Positions 10,855 to 21,386 of a stretch of DNA of 64,000 nucleotides are shown here, one piece after another. The notes beneath the pieces are model-generated. The model saw only the letters and a program-made list of their open reading frames with translations. It made no database searches and had not been told where the DNA came from. Position 1 is the stretch's first letter; each line of letters opens with the position of its first letter. This stretch comes from Candidatus Thiocaldithrix dubininis (GTDB lineage Bacteria > Pseudomonadota > Gammaproteobacteria > Thiotrichales > Thiotrichaceae), in assembly GCA_029972135.1 (NCBI GenBank), contig CP124755.1, forward strand, positions 2,851,001 through 2,915,000, given 5' to 3'. Both the position numbers and the translations under genes were made by a program.

Positions 10855-12204
10855 TTAGCGCACAGTGCCTGGGCGTGTTTGCGCTTTGAAATTGGCTTTC
10901 TTCATTAAGCCTTCATATTGATGCGACATCATATGGGCTTGCAATTGTGATAAGAAATCCATTACCACGACTACAATAATTAATAACGAAGTTCCACCGA
11001 AGTAAAACGGCACTTTAAACCACAAAATCAGAAATTCAGGTAATAAGCACACTAATGTAATGTAGATTGCACCAACCCCAGTTAAACGGGTCATGACGCC
11101 ATCTATATACTTAGCAGTTTGCTCACCCGGACGAATTCCCGGAATAAATGCACCTGCTTTCTTTAAATTTTCAGCCGTCTCGCGTGAATTAAACACTAAA
11201 GCGGTATAGAAGAAAGCAAAGAAAATAATGGCTAACGCGTATAAGAATACATACAACGGCTGACCGGGTTGCAGCATGTTAAAGAAACTTTGCACCCATT
11301 CCATACCCTCAGTATTACCAATCCAGTGCCCCAAAGTGGCAGGAAATAGAATAATACTAGAAGCAAAGATAGGCGGGATAACCCCAGCCATATTTAATTT
11401 CAGCGGTAAATGGCTAGACTGCCCCATGCTCATTTTGCGCCCTTGTTGACGATTGGCATAATTTACCGTAATACGGCGTTGTCCACGCTCAACAAAGATA
11501 ACAAAAGCAGTAACCGCTACCACTAATAGCAAGAGCAGAATAACTAATAAAGGAGACAACTCACCTGTATTTGCTAGTTCTAATGTTCCGCCGACAGCGG
11601 CAGGCAAGCCTGCTACAATCCCTGCAAAGATTAGTACAGAAATACCATTACCAATACCACGCTCAGTAATTTGCTCACCTAACCACATTAAGAATAATGT
11701 GCCAGTTACTAAAGTTATAACCGTAGTAATAATAAAGCCCATGCCGGGATTTAAGGCAATAGTTTGACCGTTACCTACTTCTTGTCCGCCTAATGCCACC
11801 GCAATACCAATACTTTGGAAGAGCGCTAAAGCAACCGTGCCATAACGTGTGTATTGGGTAATCTTACGACGTCCCGCTTCGCCTTCTTTCTTTAATTGCT
11901 CAAAGAAAGGTACAACCGTTGTTAGCAGTTGCACAATAATAGAGGCTGAGATATACGGCATAATTCCCAGCGCAAAAATACTAAAGTTCTTTAAAGCACC
12001 ACCTGAAAACATGTTAAACATGCCCAATACTGTGCCACTATTCTCTTTAAAGAATTGAGCAAACGCTGCCGGGTTAATGCCCGGAACGGGTATATGAGCA
12101 CCAATACGGTAGACAACCAACGCCAGCAGCACAAACATTAAGCGCTGACGAATTTCTACCATGTTTCCAAAGCCCCCTAGAGAAGCTGTCGGGTTTTTGC
12201 GCAT
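10855..12204 (-). CDS. secY: preprotein translocase subunit SecY
   Basis: Central pore subunit of the SecYEG channel in the inner membrane. 449 aa with ten predicted membrane helices, beginning near [20 protein letters not shown], which includes the plug-adjacent signature. The cytoplasmic loop motifs [13 protein letters not shown] and the conserved [13 protein letters not shown] near the C-terminus are present. In the spc operon after rplO (14 bp) and before rpmJ. Its partner secE is also in this window, next to nusG. Confidence 0.99.
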   Translation of the reverse strand: MRKNPTASLGGFGNMVEIRQRLMFVLLALVVYRIGAHIPVPGINPAAFAQFFKENSGTVLGMFNMFSGGALKNFSIFALGIMPYISASIIVQLLTTVVPFFEQLKKEGEAGRRKITQYTRYGTVALALFQSIGIAVALGGQEVGNGQTIALNPGMGFIITTVITLVTGTLFLMWLGEQITERGIGNGISVLIFAGIVAGLPAAVGGTLELANTGELSPLLVILLLLLVVAVTAFVIFVERGQRRITVNYANRQQGRKMSMGQSSHLPLKLNMAGVIPPIFASSIILFPATLGHWIGNTEGMEWVQSFFNMLQPGQPLYVFLYALAIIFFAFFYTALVFNSRETAENLKKAGAFIPGIRPGEQTAKYIDGVMTRLTGVGAIYITLVCLLPEFLILWFKVPFYFGGTSLLIIVVVVMDFLSQLQAHMMSHQYEGLMKKANFKAQTRPGTVR

Positions 12205-12218
12205 GAGTTTTTTATCCG

Positions 12219-12653
12219 TTATTCTTCAACTTTTCCGCCAGCTGCTTCAATGGCTTCACGCGCACCTTTTGTTACGCCAACACCTTTTACTGTTACAGCT
12301 TTAGACACTGAACCAGAAAGAATAATTTTGGCTTGTAAGGTTTGCGCGTCAATGATATTAGCGGCTTTTAAAGTTAACAGGTCAACAACGTTGCCTTCTA
12401 CTTTAGCCAGCTCGCTTAAACGCACTTCAGCAGTACGACGACCGATACGTGAGGTAAAGCCAAACTTAGGTAAGCGACGTTGCATAGGCATTTGACCGCC
12501 TTCAAAACCACGCTTGTTAAAACCACTTTTACGAGCGTGCTGACCTTTGTGACCACGACCCGCTGTTTTACCTAAGCCAGAACCGATACCACGACCAACG
12601 CGAGTGCGCGCTGGGCGACTACCTGCATCAGGTTGTAAGGTATTTAATTTCAT
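12219..12653 (-). CDS. rplO: 50S ribosomal protein L15
   Basis: 144 aa from [20 protein letters not shown], with the Gly/Arg-rich N-terminus ([19 protein letters not shown]) that reaches into 23S rRNA. A longer reading (5 extra residues) would start inside rpmD. ATG 12653 is one base past the rpmD stop and matches the family start, so it is preferred. Confidence 0.98.
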   Translation of the reverse strand: MKLNTLQPDAGSRPARTRVGRGIGSGLGKTAGRGHKGQHARKSGFNKRGFEGGQMPMQRRLPKFGFTSRIGRRTAEVRLSELAKVEGNVVDLLTLKAANIIDAQTLQAKIILSGSVSKAVTVKGVGVTKGAREAIEAAGGKVEE

Positions 12654-12654
12654 C

Positions 12655-12843
12655 TTAAGCTTCCTCAACCTTCAGCATGTAGGAAATCTTATTAATCATG
12701 CCACGGTTTTCTGGGGTATCAGTTACCACAACTGGGTTGTGGATTTTACGGATACCAAGACCACGGGCACACTGTTGATGACTTTTTAAACGACCATTTA
12801 GGCTACGCACTAAGGTCAGTTTGAGCTGCTTGGCAGTAGTCAT
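12655..12843 (-). CDS. rpmD: 50S ribosomal protein L30
   Basis: 62 aa from [20 protein letters not shown], with [13 protein letters not shown] and the C-terminal [13 protein letters not shown] 16-residue upstream extension is open in frame but would start inside rpsE and is not conserved, so ATG 12843 is chosen. Only a few bases separate it from rpsE and rplO. Confidence 0.97.
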   Translation of the reverse strand: MTTAKQLKLTLVRSLNGRLKSHQQCARGLGIRKIHNPVVVTDTPENRGMINKISYMLKVEEA

Positions 12844-12847
12844 AAAA

Positions 12848-13357
12848 TTATCCTTTAATCTGCTCAACGGATTTGCCACGTTTAGCAGCAATCAGTTCAG
12901 GATCTTGAATAGAGGCTAATGCTGCAATGGTAGCGCGAACTACATTGCCTGCATTACGCGTACCAATGCACTTAGACAATACGTTACGTACCCCTGCTAC
13001 CTCAAACACAGCACGCATTGCACCACCGGCAATAACACCTGTACCTTCTGAAGCAGGTTGCATGAATACACGAGCCGCACCCTGTTCGTATTTGATAGGG
13101 TATTGCAGTGTGCCATCTACTAATGACACATTAATCATGCTACGACGTGCTTGATCCATTGCTTTTTGGATCGCAGCAGGCACTTCACGCGCCTTACCGT
13201 AACCGAAACCAACGCGACCGTTACCATCACCTACCACGGTTAACGCGGTAAAGCTCATGATACGACCACCTTTTACTGTTTTAGCAACCCGGTTAACCTG
13301 AACCAGTTTCTCTTGTAAACCGTCAGATGGAGCTGCTGTATTATCTGCTTTTGCCAT
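12848..13357 (-). CDS. rpsE: 30S ribosomal protein S5
   Basis: 169 aa. Located at the mRNA entrance and involved in decoding fidelity. The N-terminal double-stranded RNA-binding-like domain contains [20 protein letters not shown] and [14 protein letters not shown]. The C-terminal domain has [19 protein letters not shown]. The residues linked to spectinomycin resistance in E. coli, in the VAKTVKGGR loop, look unmodified. Confidence 0.99.
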   Translation of the reverse strand: MAKADNTAAPSDGLQEKLVQVNRVAKTVKGGRIMSFTALTVVGDGNGRVGFGYGKAREVPAAIQKAMDQARRSMINVSLVDGTLQYPIKYEQGAARVFMQPASEGTGVIAGGAMRAVFEVAGVRNVLSKCIGTRNAGNVVRATIAALASIQDPELIAAKRGKSVEQIKG

Positions 13358-13368
13358 GGGATAAATCC

Positions 13369-13722
13369 TTAGAATTTCAGACCAGCTTCACGAGCGCCAT
13401 CTGCCAACGCTTTGATGCGACCATGATATTTAAAACCAGAACGATCAAACGCAACGGATTCAATACCTTTTGCTAAGGCGCGCTCAGCAATCAGTTTGCC
13501 AACCGCAGTTGCTGCGTCAACATTACCAGTAGAATTTAAGCTGGTACGTAAGCCTTTATCCAGAGTAGAAGCAGCAGCTAATACTTGTGAACCGTCGGCT
13601 GTTACTACTTGAGCATAAATATGCTGAGAAGTACGGTGCACACTTAGGCGGTTAACACGTAATTCACGCATTTTAACGCGAGTACGTTTACCACGGCGAA
13701 TACGGGATTCTCTCTTATCCAT
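13369..13722 (-). CDS. rplR: 50S ribosomal protein L18
   Basis: 117 aa 5S rRNA-binding protein of the central protuberance. N-terminal basic tail [20 protein letters not shown], then [15 protein letters not shown] and the end [17 protein letters not shown]. It lies 11 bp before rpsE in the spc operon. Confidence 0.99.
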   Translation of the reverse strand: MDKRESRIRRGKRTRVKMRELRVNRLSVHRTSQHIYAQVVTADGSQVLAAASTLDKGLRTSLNSTGNVDAATAVGKLIAERALAKGIESVAFDRSGFKYHGRIKALADGAREAGLKF

Positions 13723-13732
13723 TTATGCCACC

Positions 13733-14272
13733 TTACTTCTTCTTCTTGGTTTCTTTGCGCAGGATTGTTTCGTCTGCATATTTCACACCTTTGCCTTTGT
13801 AAGGCTCTGGTGGACGATAAGCACGTACATCTGCTGCAACTTGACCAACTTTCTGCTTGTCACTACCACGGATAATAATTTCCGTTTGGCTAGGCGTTTC
13901 GACAGTAATGCCTTCAGGCATGTCGTAAACGATAGGGTGTGAATAGCCTAAGCTTAGGTTTAATTTAGCACCTTGAGCTTGCGCACGATAACCAACCCCA
14001 ACCAATTGCAGCTTTTTCTCAAAGCCTTGGCTAACACCCGTCACCATATTATTGGCTAACGCGCGGGTAGTACCGGCTAATGCCCAAGCATTAGAATCAG
14101 TTCCACTTTTAGCAGCGAATTTCAGAACGTTATCTTCTTGCGTTACTGTCACTGCATCGTGAATTTGCATATCAAACGCGCCCTTAGCGCCTTTGACCTT
14201 CATGGTCTGACCATTAATACTAACGTCTACCCCTTTAGGTACAGTTAGTGCTTTTTTTGCAATTCTTGACAT
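13733..14272 (-). CDS. rplF: 50S ribosomal protein L6
   Basis: 179 aa, two repeated alpha/beta domains near the factor-binding site. It starts [20 protein letters not shown] and contains the family signature [14 protein letters not shown] near the C-terminus, followed by a Lys-rich end. It is 10 bp before rplR. Confidence 0.99.
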   Translation of the reverse strand: MSRIAKKALTVPKGVDVSINGQTMKVKGAKGAFDMQIHDAVTVTQEDNVLKFAAKSGTDSNAWALAGTTRALANNMVTGVSQGFEKKLQLVGVGYRAQAQGAKLNLSLGYSHPIVYDMPEGITVETPSQTEIIIRGSDKQKVGQVAADVRAYRPPEPYKGKGVKYADETILRKETKKKK

Positions 14273-14287
14273 GTCAAAGCTCGCCTT

Positions 14288-14683
14288 TTATTCAACCACG
14301 CAGAGAACTTCGCCACCTTGACCTGCAACACGCGCTGCACGATCACTCATGACGCCCTGTGAGGTAGAGATAATGGCTATACCATAGCCACCCATCACTT
14401 TGGGCAGTTCATCTTTCCCACGGAAAATACGTAAACCCGGACGGCTAATGCGTTTTACCTTGCTGATGACTGGTTTACCTTGGAAGTATTTTAATGTAAC
14501 TGTTGTTACCGGTTTACCGTCTACTTCACCATCAGCAAAGCCACTGATATAACCTTCCGTTTCTAAAACAGCTAAAATAGCTTTTTTCTGTTTAGAGGTT
14601 GGAAATGCAACTGTTGCTTTATTTGCATTTTGCGCATTGCGAATGCGCGTTAGCATATCGGCAATAGGATCACTCATACTCAT
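14288..14683 (-). CDS. rpsH: 30S ribosomal protein S8
   Basis: 131 aa 16S rRNA-binding protein; in E. coli it represses the spc operon. It has [17 protein letters not shown] at the start and [13 protein letters not shown] near the end. The first of two close ATGs is chosen because GAGGA lies nine bases upstream of it. Confidence 0.98.
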   Translation of the reverse strand: MSMSDPIADMLTRIRNAQNANKATVAFPTSKQKKAILAVLETEGYISGFADGEVDGKPVTTVTLKYFQGKPVISKVKRISRPGLRIFRGKDELPKVMGGYGIAIISTSQGVMSDRAARVAGQGGEVLCVVE

Positions 14684-14697
14684 GTTGCGTCTTCCTC

Positions 14698-15003
14698 TTA
14701 CCAGCTTGCTTTGGTTAAACCAGGTACATCACCGCGCATGGCTGCTTCACGCAGTTTATTACGGCAAAGACCAAACTTACGATATACCGCGTGTGGACGA
14801 CCTGTTAAGTTACAACGAGTCATTTGACGCACTGCTGAACTATCACGTGGTAGTTTTTGCAGTTTTTCGCTTGCATCCATTACAGCTTCAAATGAGCTTT
14901 CTGGATTGCGAATAATTTCTTTTAGCTCATCACGTTTAGCAGCGTATTTAGCAACAGTTTTGCTACGGCGTACTTCACGTGCGATCATGGATTTTTTAGC
15001 CAT
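14698..15003 (-). CDS. rpsN: 30S ribosomal protein S14 (zinc-free type)
   Basis: 101 aa from [20 protein letters not shown]. This is the long gammaproteobacterial form without the CxxC zinc pairs, ending [13 protein letters not shown] 19-residue extension upstream is open but would overlap rplE by more than 40 bases and is not family-like, so ATG 15003 is used. Core segment: [19 protein letters not shown]. Confidence 0.98.
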   Translation of the reverse strand: MAKKSMIAREVRRSKTVAKYAAKRDELKEIIRNPESSFEAVMDASEKLQKLPRDSSAVRQMTRCNLTGRPHAVYRKFGLCRNKLREAAMRGDVPGLTKASW

Positions 15004-15019
15004 TAGATCTTGAATCCTC

Positions 15020-15559
15020 TTACTGTCTGAAGGGGAACTTGAAGGCTGCGAGCAGAGCACGTCCCTCTTCGTCAGTTTTTGCTGTAGTGGTAATCGTGAT
15101 GTTCATACCACGCAGAGCGTCAATTTTATCATAATCAATTTCAGGGAAAATGATTTGCTCTTTAACGCCCATGTTGTAGTTACCACGACCATCGAACGCA
15201 CGTGCGTTTAGACCACGAAAGTCACGGATACGTGGAATTGAAATATTAATGAAACGATCTAAGAACTCGTACATTTTTTCGCTACGTAAAGTCACCATAC
15301 AACCGATAGGCCAGTTGTCACGGATTTTAAAACCAGCGATAGATTTACGGCTTAGCGTTACAACCGGTTTTTGACCGGCGATTTTCGCCATATCATTGGT
15401 TGCATGCTCAATAACTTTCTTGTCACCAACTGCTTCACCTAACCCCATATTCAGGGTAATTTTGGTGATTTTTGGGACTTCCATTACATTTTTGTACCCG
15501 AACTTATCTGTCAATTCCTTGACGACAGTATCGCGGTAATACTGTTGTAGTCTTGCCAT
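15020..15559 (-). CDS. rplE: 50S ribosomal protein L5
   Basis: 179 aa. Binds 5S rRNA and contacts the P-site tRNA. Signature [17 protein letters not shown] near the start, then [20 protein letters not shown] and [15 protein letters not shown]. It lies between rplX (15 bp) and rpsN (16 bp). Confidence 0.99.
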   Translation of the reverse strand: MARLQQYYRDTVVKELTDKFGYKNVMEVPKITKITLNMGLGEAVGDKKVIEHATNDMAKIAGQKPVVTLSRKSIAGFKIRDNWPIGCMVTLRSEKMYEFLDRFINISIPRIRDFRGLNARAFDGRGNYNMGVKEQIIFPEIDYDKIDALRGMNITITTTAKTDEEGRALLAAFKFPFRQ

Positions 15560-15573
15560 TTATTTAATACACC

Positions 15574-15891
15574 TTAAGCGTCTACACGCTCACCATTGGA
15601 TTTGAAGACACGGACTTTCTTGCCATCTTCCAGGAGCTTGAATCCAACGCGGTCACCTTTGCCAGTGGCAGGGTTGACCAGCATCACATTTGAGCTGTCC
15701 ATCGGCATTTCTTTTTCAACAATGCCACCTTGAACACCTGCATTTGGGTTTGGCTTAACGTGTTTTTTTACACGATTAATGCCTTGCACCAAAACCTTAC
15801 CATTCGCCAACACCTGCATGACTTTGCCACGACGGCCTTTATCTTTACCGGTGATGACTACTACTTCGTCATTACTGCGGATTTTGCGCAT
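15574..15891 (-). CDS. rplX: 50S ribosomal protein L24
   Basis: 105 aa assembly initiator with a KOW motif: [18 protein letters not shown]. The middle section [12 protein letters not shown] is typical. It sits between rplN and rplE in the spc operon. Confidence 0.99.
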   Translation of the reverse strand: MRKIRSNDEVVVITGKDKGRRGKVMQVLANGKVLVQGINRVKKHVKPNPNAGVQGGIVEKEMPMDSSNVMLVNPATGKGDRVGFKLLEDGKKVRVFKSNGERVDA

Positions 15892-15921
15892 TACTTCACC
15901 TACTAATGTCGTCGTGGAGCC

Positions 15922-16290
15922 TTAGAGAACTTCAGGCGCCAGAGAAATAATCTTCATGAACTTCTCACCACGTAATTCACGGGTAACAGGTCCAAAAATA
16001 CGAGTGCCGATAGGATCTAACTTATTGTTCAATAAAACCGCTGCGTTATTATCGAAACGGATCACTGAACCATCAGCACGACGTACACCTTTAGCAGTAC
16101 GAACGATAACGGCATTATACACGTCACCTTTCTTAACTTTACCGCGAGGAATAGCGTCTTTAATACTAACTTTAATAACGTCGCCAATGTTTGCGTAACG
16201 GCGATGAGAACCACCCAACACCTTAATACACATGACTTTTTTAGCACCGCTATTATCTGCAACTTGCAGAATAGATTGCATCTGGATCAT
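15922..16290 (-). CDS. rplN: 50S ribosomal protein L14
   Basis: 122 aa. It begins [20 protein letters not shown] and contains the signature region [20 protein letters not shown]. It is the first gene of the spc operon in E. coli order; here it follows rpsQ by only 15 bp with no visible promoter, so S10 and spc transcription are probably continuous. Confidence 0.99.
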   Translation of the reverse strand: MIQMQSILQVADNSGAKKVMCIKVLGGSHRRYANIGDVIKVSIKDAIPRGKVKKGDVYNAVIVRTAKGVRRADGSVIRFDNNAAVLLNNKLDPIGTRIFGPVTRELRGEKFMKIISLAPEVL

Positions 16291-16305
16291 TTACTTGCCC
16301 GTCCC

Positions 16306-16581
16306 TTATGCTTGCTCAGCAGCGCGTTCTACGACTTTGATCAAGGTCCAGTGCTTTGTTTTAGACAAAGGACGACAAGACTTGAACAATACTACATCAC
16401 CTTCACGACATTCATTATTTTCGTCATGAACGTGATATTTTTTAGAACGTTTAATGAATTTACCATAAACTGGATGTTGCACCTGACGTTCCATTAGAAC
16501 GACAATAGATTTATCCATTTTATTGCTAATTACACGGCCTTGCAGACTGCGCTCTACTTTGCCTTCTTCATTCATGCTCAT
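16306..16581 (-). CDS. rpsQ: 30S ribosomal protein S17
   Basis: 91 aa OB-fold 16S rRNA-binding protein: [20 protein letters not shown], then [19 protein letters not shown]. The start at 16581 has GGTGA six bases upstream. It is 2 bp after rpmC. Confidence 0.98.
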   Translation of the reverse strand: MSMNEEGKVERSLQGRVISNKMDKSIVVLMERQVQHPVYGKFIKRSKKYHVHDENNECREGDVVLFKSCRPLSKTKHWTLIKVVERAAEQA

Positions 16582-16583
16582 CG

Positions 16584-16781
16584 TTATTCACCTGCCGCTT
16601 GCTTTTCCGCAAGTACTGTCTTGATTCGGGCAATTTCACGACGTACACGTTTTACTTCGGAAGGACGTGACAATTGGCCAGCCGCCTTTTGCATACGCAG
16701 CTTGAACTGCTCTTTCAAGTTTTCAACCAATTCGGTTTTCAGCTCATCGGCTGATTTCTGTTTAAGTTCAGCTGCTTTCAT
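16584..16781 (-). CDS. rpmC: 50S ribosomal protein L29
   Basis: 65 aa, two-helix coiled coil at the exit tunnel. It starts [20 protein letters not shown] and has [20 protein letters not shown]. The start overlaps the rplP stop by one base (TAATG). Confidence 0.98.
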   Translation of the reverse strand: MKAAELKQKSADELKTELVENLKEQFKLRMQKAAGQLSRPSEVKRVRREIARIKTVLAEKQAAGE

Positions 16782-17194
16782 TACATCACCTGACGAGAAA
16801 CAAACGTGGTTTTCATCGGCAACTTAGCCGCTGCCAAACGGAATGCCTCACGGGCAATTTCTTCGGTTACACCTTCAATCTCGTACAATACTTTGCCCGG
16901 TTGAATTTGTGCAACCCAGTATTCAACGTTCCCTTTACCTTTACCTTGGCGAACTTCTAATGGTTTTTTAGAAATTGGTTTGTCAGGGAAAATACGAATC
17001 CAGATTTTACCACCACGACGTACATAACGGTTGATTGCACGACGCGCTGATTCAATTTGACGCGCAGTTAAACGACCGCGAGCAATAGCTTTTAAGCCAT
17101 ACTCACCGAAGCTTACTTTGCTACCGGCTAATGCTAAGCCGCGATTGCGACCTTTCATTTGCTTACGGAATTTAGTTCTTTTTGGCTGTAACAT
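16781..17194 (-). CDS. rplP: 50S ribosomal protein L16
   Basis: 137 aa protein near the A-site tRNA and peptidyl transferase centre. It begins [19 protein letters not shown] and has [20 protein letters not shown] and [18 protein letters not shown] segments. The Arg of the [14 protein letters not shown] region, hydroxylated in E. coli L16, is present. Coupled to rpmC by a one-base overlap. Confidence 0.99.
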   Translation of the reverse strand: MLQPKRTKFRKQMKGRNRGLALAGSKVSFGEYGLKAIARGRLTARQIESARRAINRYVRRGGKIWIRIFPDKPISKKPLEVRQGKGKGNVEYWVAQIQPGKVLYEIEGVTEEIAREAFRLAAAKLPMKTTFVSRQVM

Positions 17195-17206
17195 TTCTAA
17201 CCTCTA

Positions 17207-17914
17207 TCACTTTTTCTTGCGGTTTTGACCGGGCTGATTTTGGTTTTGGTTAGCAGCCTGTTGCTGTTTCTGTTCGAGGTCGAAAACTTCGCCTTTATAG
17301 ATCCAGACTTTCACGCCAATGATACCGTAGGTAGTTAAGGCTTCAGCGGTTGCATAATCAATGTCAGCACGTAAAGTGTGTAGCGGTACACGACCTTCGC
17401 GATACCATTCAGTACGTGCGATTTCAGCGCCGTTTAAACGACCTGCTACACTTACTTTTACACCTAAAGCACCTAAGCGCATTGCATTACTTACCGCGCG
17501 TTTCATTGCACGACGGAACATAACACGACGCTCTAACTGACCGGCAATGCTTTCAGCTACTAATTGCGCATCTAATTCAGGCTTGCGAATTTCTTCGATA
17601 TTTAATTTCACGTTATTAACGTGAAGCCCTAAAATAGCAGCCGTTTCGGCACGCAATTTTTCAATATCAGCACCTTGTTTACCAATAACTACGCCCGGAC
17701 GAGCGGTGTGAATGGTAATAAATGCAGATTTGGCTGGACGCTCAATTTGGATACGGCTAACAGAAGCTTCTTTTAACTTCTTTTTCAGGAAATTACGCAC
17801 TTCTAAATCTTTGTATAAAAAGTTCGCGTAATCCTTACCTTCAGCATACCATTTGGAACGCCAATCTGTGGCGATACCAAGACGGATACCGATTGGATTT
17901 ACTTTCTGACCCAT
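17207..17914 (-). CDS. rpsC: 30S ribosomal protein S3
   Basis: 235 aa. At the mRNA entry channel with S4 and S5. The KH domain has [15 protein letters not shown], and the C-terminal domain contains [20 protein letters not shown] and [20 protein letters not shown]. The C-terminal tail is Gln/Asn-rich and basic ([19 protein letters not shown]), a variable region in this family. Confidence 0.99.
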   Translation of the reverse strand: MGQKVNPIGIRLGIATDWRSKWYAEGKDYANFLYKDLEVRNFLKKKLKEASVSRIQIERPAKSAFITIHTARPGVVIGKQGADIEKLRAETAAILGLHVNNVKLNIEEIRKPELDAQLVAESIAGQLERRVMFRRAMKRAVSNAMRLGALGVKVSVAGRLNGAEIARTEWYREGRVPLHTLRADIDYATAEALTTYGIIGVKVWIYKGEVFDLEQKQQQAANQNQNQPGQNRKKK

Positions 17915-17922
17915 ACTAAAAC

Positions 17923-18255
17923 CTACTTCTCGCCTACAGCGACGGTGATGTGACTGGTGCGCTTCAGGATACGATTCGCACGACCTTTAGCACGCGGCAT
18001 AATACGTTTCAAGGTTGGACCTTGATCAACGAAAACGCGCTTAACGCACAGTTCGTCAACATCCGCCCCTTCATTATGTTCAGCATTAGCAATCGCGGAT
18101 TCCAGTACTTTCTTAACAATTTCAGCACCTTTTTTAGGGCTAAATGTCAGAATGTTCAGAGCTTTGTCTACTGGCAGACCACGAATTTGGTCAGCTACCA
18201 AGCGACATTTCTGAGGCGAAATACGCGCAAAACGCAAACGGGCTGCAACTTCCAT
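17923..18255 (-). CDS. rplV: 50S ribosomal protein L22
   Basis: 110 aa. Its beta-hairpin lines the exit tunnel: [20 protein letters not shown]. The N-terminal core is [20 protein letters not shown]. No deletion is seen in the hairpin where macrolide-resistance changes occur. It is 8 bp before rpsC. Confidence 0.99.
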   Translation of the reverse strand: MEVAARLRFARISPQKCRLVADQIRGLPVDKALNILTFSPKKGAEIVKKVLESAIANAEHNEGADVDELCVKRVFVDQGPTLKRIMPRAKGRANRILKRTSHITVAVGEK

Positions 18256-18264
18256 TTCTACCTC

Positions 18265-18537
18265 TTACTTGGATTTTTTATCCGCAACGTGACCACGATA
18301 AGAACGAGTTAATGCAAACTCACCTAATTTGTGGCCTACCATATTTTCATTAACCAACACAGGTACGTGTTGTTTGCCGTTATGCACTGCCAAAGTCAAA
18401 CCAATGAATTCTGGCAAAATCATAGAACGACGTGACCATGTTTTAATCGGACGACGGTCATTAGCTGCTTTAGCAGTTTCAACCTTTTTCATCAGGTGGT
18501 GGTCGACAAATGGACCTTTTTTTAGTGAACGTGGCAC
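18265..18537 (-). CDS. rpsS: 30S ribosomal protein S19
   Basis: 90 aa head protein: [20 protein letters not shown], and the C-terminal signature [20 protein letters not shown]. It lies between rplB and rplV in standard S10-operon order. Confidence 0.99.
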   Translation of the reverse strand: MPRSLKKGPFVDHHLMKKVETAKAANDRRPIKTWSRRSMILPEFIGLTLAVHNGKQHVPVLVNENMVGHKLGEFALTRSYRGHVADKKSK

Positions 18538-18549
18538 TGCTTAATCCTC

Positions 18550-19377
18550 TTACTTCTTGTTCCGACGACGGACAATCATATTGTCAGTGCGTTTATTGCT
18601 ACGAGTTTTGTAACCCTTAGTTGGGATACCCCAAGGTGTAACAGGATGACGACCACCTGATGTACGACCTTCACCACCACCATGTGGATGGTCTACCGGG
18701 TTCATAACAACACCACGAACAGTTGGACGAATACCGCGCCAGCGTTTTGCACCTGCTTTACCTAATTTGGTCAAACCGTGCTCTGAGTTACCAACTTCAC
18801 CGATGGTTGCACGGCAGTCAATTGGCACTTTACGCATTTCACCTGAACGTAAACGAATAGTGGCATGAGCCCCTTCACGTGCAACTAATTGCACTGAAGC
18901 ACCGGCTGAACGCGCTAACTGTGCACCTTTACCCGGTTTTAATTCAATGCAGTGAATCACTGTACCGACTGGGATATTACGCATTGGCAGTGAATTACCA
19001 ACGGCGATAGGTGCATGTAAACCTGATACGATTTCCATACCTGCGCTTAAGCCTTTAGGTGCAATGATGTAGCGACGCTCACCATCTGCATATAAAACTA
19101 AAGCAATATTAGCGCTACGATTTGGATCGTATTCTAAACGTTCAACACGCGCTTTAATGTCGTCTTTACGACGTTTAAAATCGACTAAGCGATAGTGTTG
19201 ACGATGACCACCACCTACATGGCGAGTAGTAATACGTCCAGTATTGTTACGACCACCGCTTTTACGTTGGTTTTCAATCAACGCTTTATGAGGTGCACCT
19301 TTGTGCAGCTCTTTATTAACGACCTTTACCTGGAAGCGACGACCGGGAGAGGTTGGTTTTGCCTTAACGACTGCCAT
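18550..19377 (-). CDS. rplB: 50S ribosomal protein L2
   Basis: 275 aa. Needed for subunit association and peptidyl transferase activity. Ends with the diagnostic [18 protein letters not shown] containing the conserved His of the L2 active-site loop, then [20 protein letters not shown]. It is 12 bp before rpsS. Confidence 0.99.
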   Translation of the reverse strand: MAVVKAKPTSPGRRFQVKVVNKELHKGAPHKALIENQRKSGGRNNTGRITTRHVGGGHRQHYRLVDFKRRKDDIKARVERLEYDPNRSANIALVLYADGERRYIIAPKGLSAGMEIVSGLHAPIAVGNSLPMRNIPVGTVIHCIELKPGKGAQLARSAGASVQLVAREGAHATIRLRSGEMRKVPIDCRATIGEVGNSEHGLTKLGKAGAKRWRGIRPTVRGVVMNPVDHPHGGGEGRTSGGRHPVTPWGIPTKGYKTRSNKRTDNMIVRRRNKK

Positions 19378-19391
19378 AATTCACCCTTACC

Positions 19392-19685
19392 TTATTCTGC
19401 TGCCGCATCCAGAGAGAAACCTTCAGCCAAGCTAATATAAGCTTTTTTCCAATCGCTACGTTGACCGCTACGACGACCGAAGTTTTTCTGCTTGCCTTTT
19501 ACATTGATCGTACGAACTTGATCAACTTTAACTTCAAATAAAGTTTCGACAGCTTGTTTGATTTCTTGCTTAGTTGCAGTTTTTGCAACTTTGAAAACGT
19601 ACTGGTTAGCTTTTTCAGAAGCAGCTACGGTTTTTTCAGTAACACGTGGCGCAACCAATACATGATAAAGACGTTCAATACTCAT
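19392..19685 (-). CDS. rplW: 50S ribosomal protein L23
   Basis: 97 aa. At the tunnel exit, docking site for trigger factor and SRP. It starts [24 protein letters not shown] three codons upstream is open, but ATG 19685 overlaps the rplD stop as ATGA and has AGGAG eight bases upstream, so it is chosen. C-terminal half: [19 protein letters not shown]. Confidence 0.97.
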   Translation of the reverse strand: MSIERLYHVLVAPRVTEKTVAASEKANQYVFKVAKTATKQEIKQAVETLFEVKVDQVRTINVKGKQKNFGRRSGQRSDWKKAYISLAEGFSLDAAAE

Positions 19686-20284
19686 GCCAGCCACTCCTGA
19701 ACTTTTTCAATCGCTGCTTTAGTCATAACTACTTTCTGATGACCGACTAAGCTAACTGGATTTAAACCGTTAACGTTAGTTACTTCACAGTAAGGAATAT
19801 TACGAGCAGATAAGAACACGTTAGCATCATCAATATCAGAAACTAATAATGCATCATTAGAACCGTATTCTTTTAATTTCGCTAACATCACTTTAGTTTT
19901 TGGTTCATTAATTTCAAAACCATTAACAACTACTAAGCGATCTTGGCGAACTAATTCAGAAAAAATGGAGCGCATTGCTGCACGGTACATTTTTTTATTT
20001 AGTTTTTGCTCAAAGCTGCGTGGACGTGCTGCAAAAGTAGTACCACCACTACGCCATAACGGGCTACGAGAAGAACCCGCACGAGCGCGACCTGTACCTT
20101 TTTGGCGAAAAGGTTTAGCGCCACCACCACTAACATCTGAGCGATTTTTTTGGGCTTTAGTACCTGCGCGACCGGCTGCCATATAGGCAACCACTGCTTG
20201 ATGCACTAAGCCTTCGTTGAACTCACGCGCAAAAACGTCATCGTTTAATGCGATAGAGCCACCATTTGCAATCTGTAATTCCAT
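19682..20284 (-). CDS. rplD: 50S ribosomal protein L4
   Basis: 200 aa. Lines the exit tunnel; in E. coli it also represses its own S10 operon at the leader RNA. The tunnel loop segment [20 protein letters not shown] is intact, with no macrolide-type substitutions evident. It overlaps rplW by four bases. See the promoter and hairpin before rplC for the possible control site. Confidence 0.99.
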   Translation of the reverse strand: MELQIANGGSIALNDDVFAREFNEGLVHQAVVAYMAAGRAGTKAQKNRSDVSGGGAKPFRQKGTGRARAGSSRSPLWRSGGTTFAARPRSFEQKLNKKMYRAAMRSIFSELVRQDRLVVVNGFEINEPKTKVMLAKLKEYGSNDALLVSDIDDANVFLSARNIPYCEVTNVNGLNPVSLVGHQKVVMTKAAIEKVQEWLA

Positions 20285-20295
20285 TGCTGCCTTCC

Positions 20296-20928
20296 TTATG
20301 CTTTAACCGACAGCTTAACAATCACATCGCCATTGTTAGCACCGGGAACAGCGCCTTTTACCAGCAACAGATTGCGCTCAGCGTCAACACGCACGACTTC
20401 TAAATTTTGAGCCGTTTTTCTGACCGCACCCAAATGACCAGCCATTTTCTTACCAGGGAATACACGACCTGGAGATTGATTCTGACCAATTGAACCCGGA
20501 GCACGATGTGACAAAGAGTTACCGTGTGTACGATCTTGACCAGCGAAGTGATAACGTTTCAGCACACCTGCAAAGCCTTTACCTTTGCTAATGCCTGTTA
20601 CATCCACTTTCTGACCAACTTCAAACATGCTGACACTTAATTCAGCACCCAGTTCATACGTAGAAGCGTCATCAACACGAGATTCACGTACGAAAGTACC
20701 TGCTGGCACACCCGCTTTACCAAAATGACCCGCTTCTGACTTAGAAACACGGGAAGACTTTTTTTCACCCACGGATAACTGAATGGCGTTATAACCATCT
20801 GTCTCCGCCGTCTTGACTTGGGAAACGCGGTTTGCAGCAATCTCAAGCACAGTGACTGGGGTGGAACCACCATCTTCACCGTAAATCCGGGTCATACCTA
20901 CCTTGTGACCCAGCAGACCGATAGCCAT
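20296..20928 (-). CDS. rplC: 50S ribosomal protein L3
   Basis: 210 aa from [20 protein letters not shown]. The signature [19 protein letters not shown] and the Gln-containing loop [16 protein letters not shown] reach the peptidyl transferase centre. An ATG two codons upstream is too close to the AGAGG site; ATG 20928 has AGAGG seven bases away. It is preceded by a separate promoter and hairpin, so it probably opens its own transcript although rpsJ lies just upstream. Confidence 0.98.
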   Translation of the reverse strand: MAIGLLGHKVGMTRIYGEDGGSTPVTVLEIAANRVSQVKTAETDGYNAIQLSVGEKKSSRVSKSEAGHFGKAGVPAGTFVRESRVDDASTYELGAELSVSMFEVGQKVDVTGISKGKGFAGVLKRYHFAGQDRTHGNSLSHRAPGSIGQNQSPGRVFPGKKMAGHLGAVRKTAQNLEVVRVDAERNLLLVKGAVPGANNGDVIVKLSVKA

Positions 20929-20984
20929 TTGCATACCTCTTCAAATTACTCACATCGAGCAACTTTCACTCTAATACTTAGAAA

Positions 20985-21015
20985 AACGAGGCTCGACCGA
21001 ATAGGTCGAGCCGTT
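20985..21015 (-). terminator. strong hairpin with T-run between rpsJ and rplC
   Basis: GGCTCGACC (20990-20998), 5-base loop, GGTCGAGCC (21004-21012): nine perfect, GC-rich pairs. On the minus strand it is followed by TCG and then five T. It can act as terminator for the str-tuf-rpsJ transcript, and because the promoter at 21027-21054 starts just before it, also as an attenuator or 5' stabiliser of the rplC transcript. Confidence 0.8.
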
Positions 21016-21026
21016 GAAAGCCGCGC

Positions 21027-21054
21027 ATTATAACAGAAAAAATTCTGTCGTTAA
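21027..21054 (-). promoter_or_regulatory. extended -10 promoter for the rplC (S10) transcript
   Basis: Minus strand: TTAACG (21049-21054), 16-base spacer, TATAAT (21027-21032) preceded by TGT, giving the extended -10 TGnTATAAT. A GC-rich GCGCGG discriminator follows. The predicted start is near 21020, about eight bases before the hairpin. The spacer contains the perfect inverted repeat ACAGAA-N4-TTCTGT (21033-21048). Confidence 0.75.
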
Positions 21055-21068
21055 GTATTTTTTACAAA

Positions 21069-21380
21069 TCAATTCAATTTGATCTGTACATCAACGCCTG
21101 CCGCTAAGTCTAGCTTCATTAAAGCGTCTACTGTTTTGTCTGTTGGATCAATAATGTCCATCAGACGTTTGTAAGTACGAATTTCGTATTGATCACGAGC
21201 ATCCTTATCCGCATGCGGCGAAATCAGGATTGTGTAACGCTCTGTGCGAGTTGGCAGAGGAATTGGTCCTTTCACCCGCGCACCAGTACGCTTAGCAGTC
21301 TCAACGATCTCAGTTGCAGAACGGTCAATCAAGCGATGGTCGAAAGCCTTTAAGCGGATACGGATTCTTTGATCAGACAT
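21069..21380 (-). CDS. rpsJ: 30S ribosomal protein S10 (NusE)
   Basis: 103 aa from [20 protein letters not shown]. It serves in the ribosome head and, with NusB and NusG, in antitermination. Contains [31 protein letters not shown] and the C-terminal VDVQIKLN. A 20-residue upstream extension would overlap tuf and is rejected. It lies 7 bp after tuf, so it belongs to the str transcript here and is separated from rplC by 140 bp holding a promoter and hairpin. Confidence 0.98.
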   Translation of the reverse strand: MSDQRIRIRLKAFDHRLIDRSATEIVETAKRTGARVKGPIPLPTRTERYTILISPHADKDARDQYEIRTYKRLMDIIDPTDKTVDALMKLDLAAGVDVQIKLN

Positions 21381-21386
21381 AAACTC

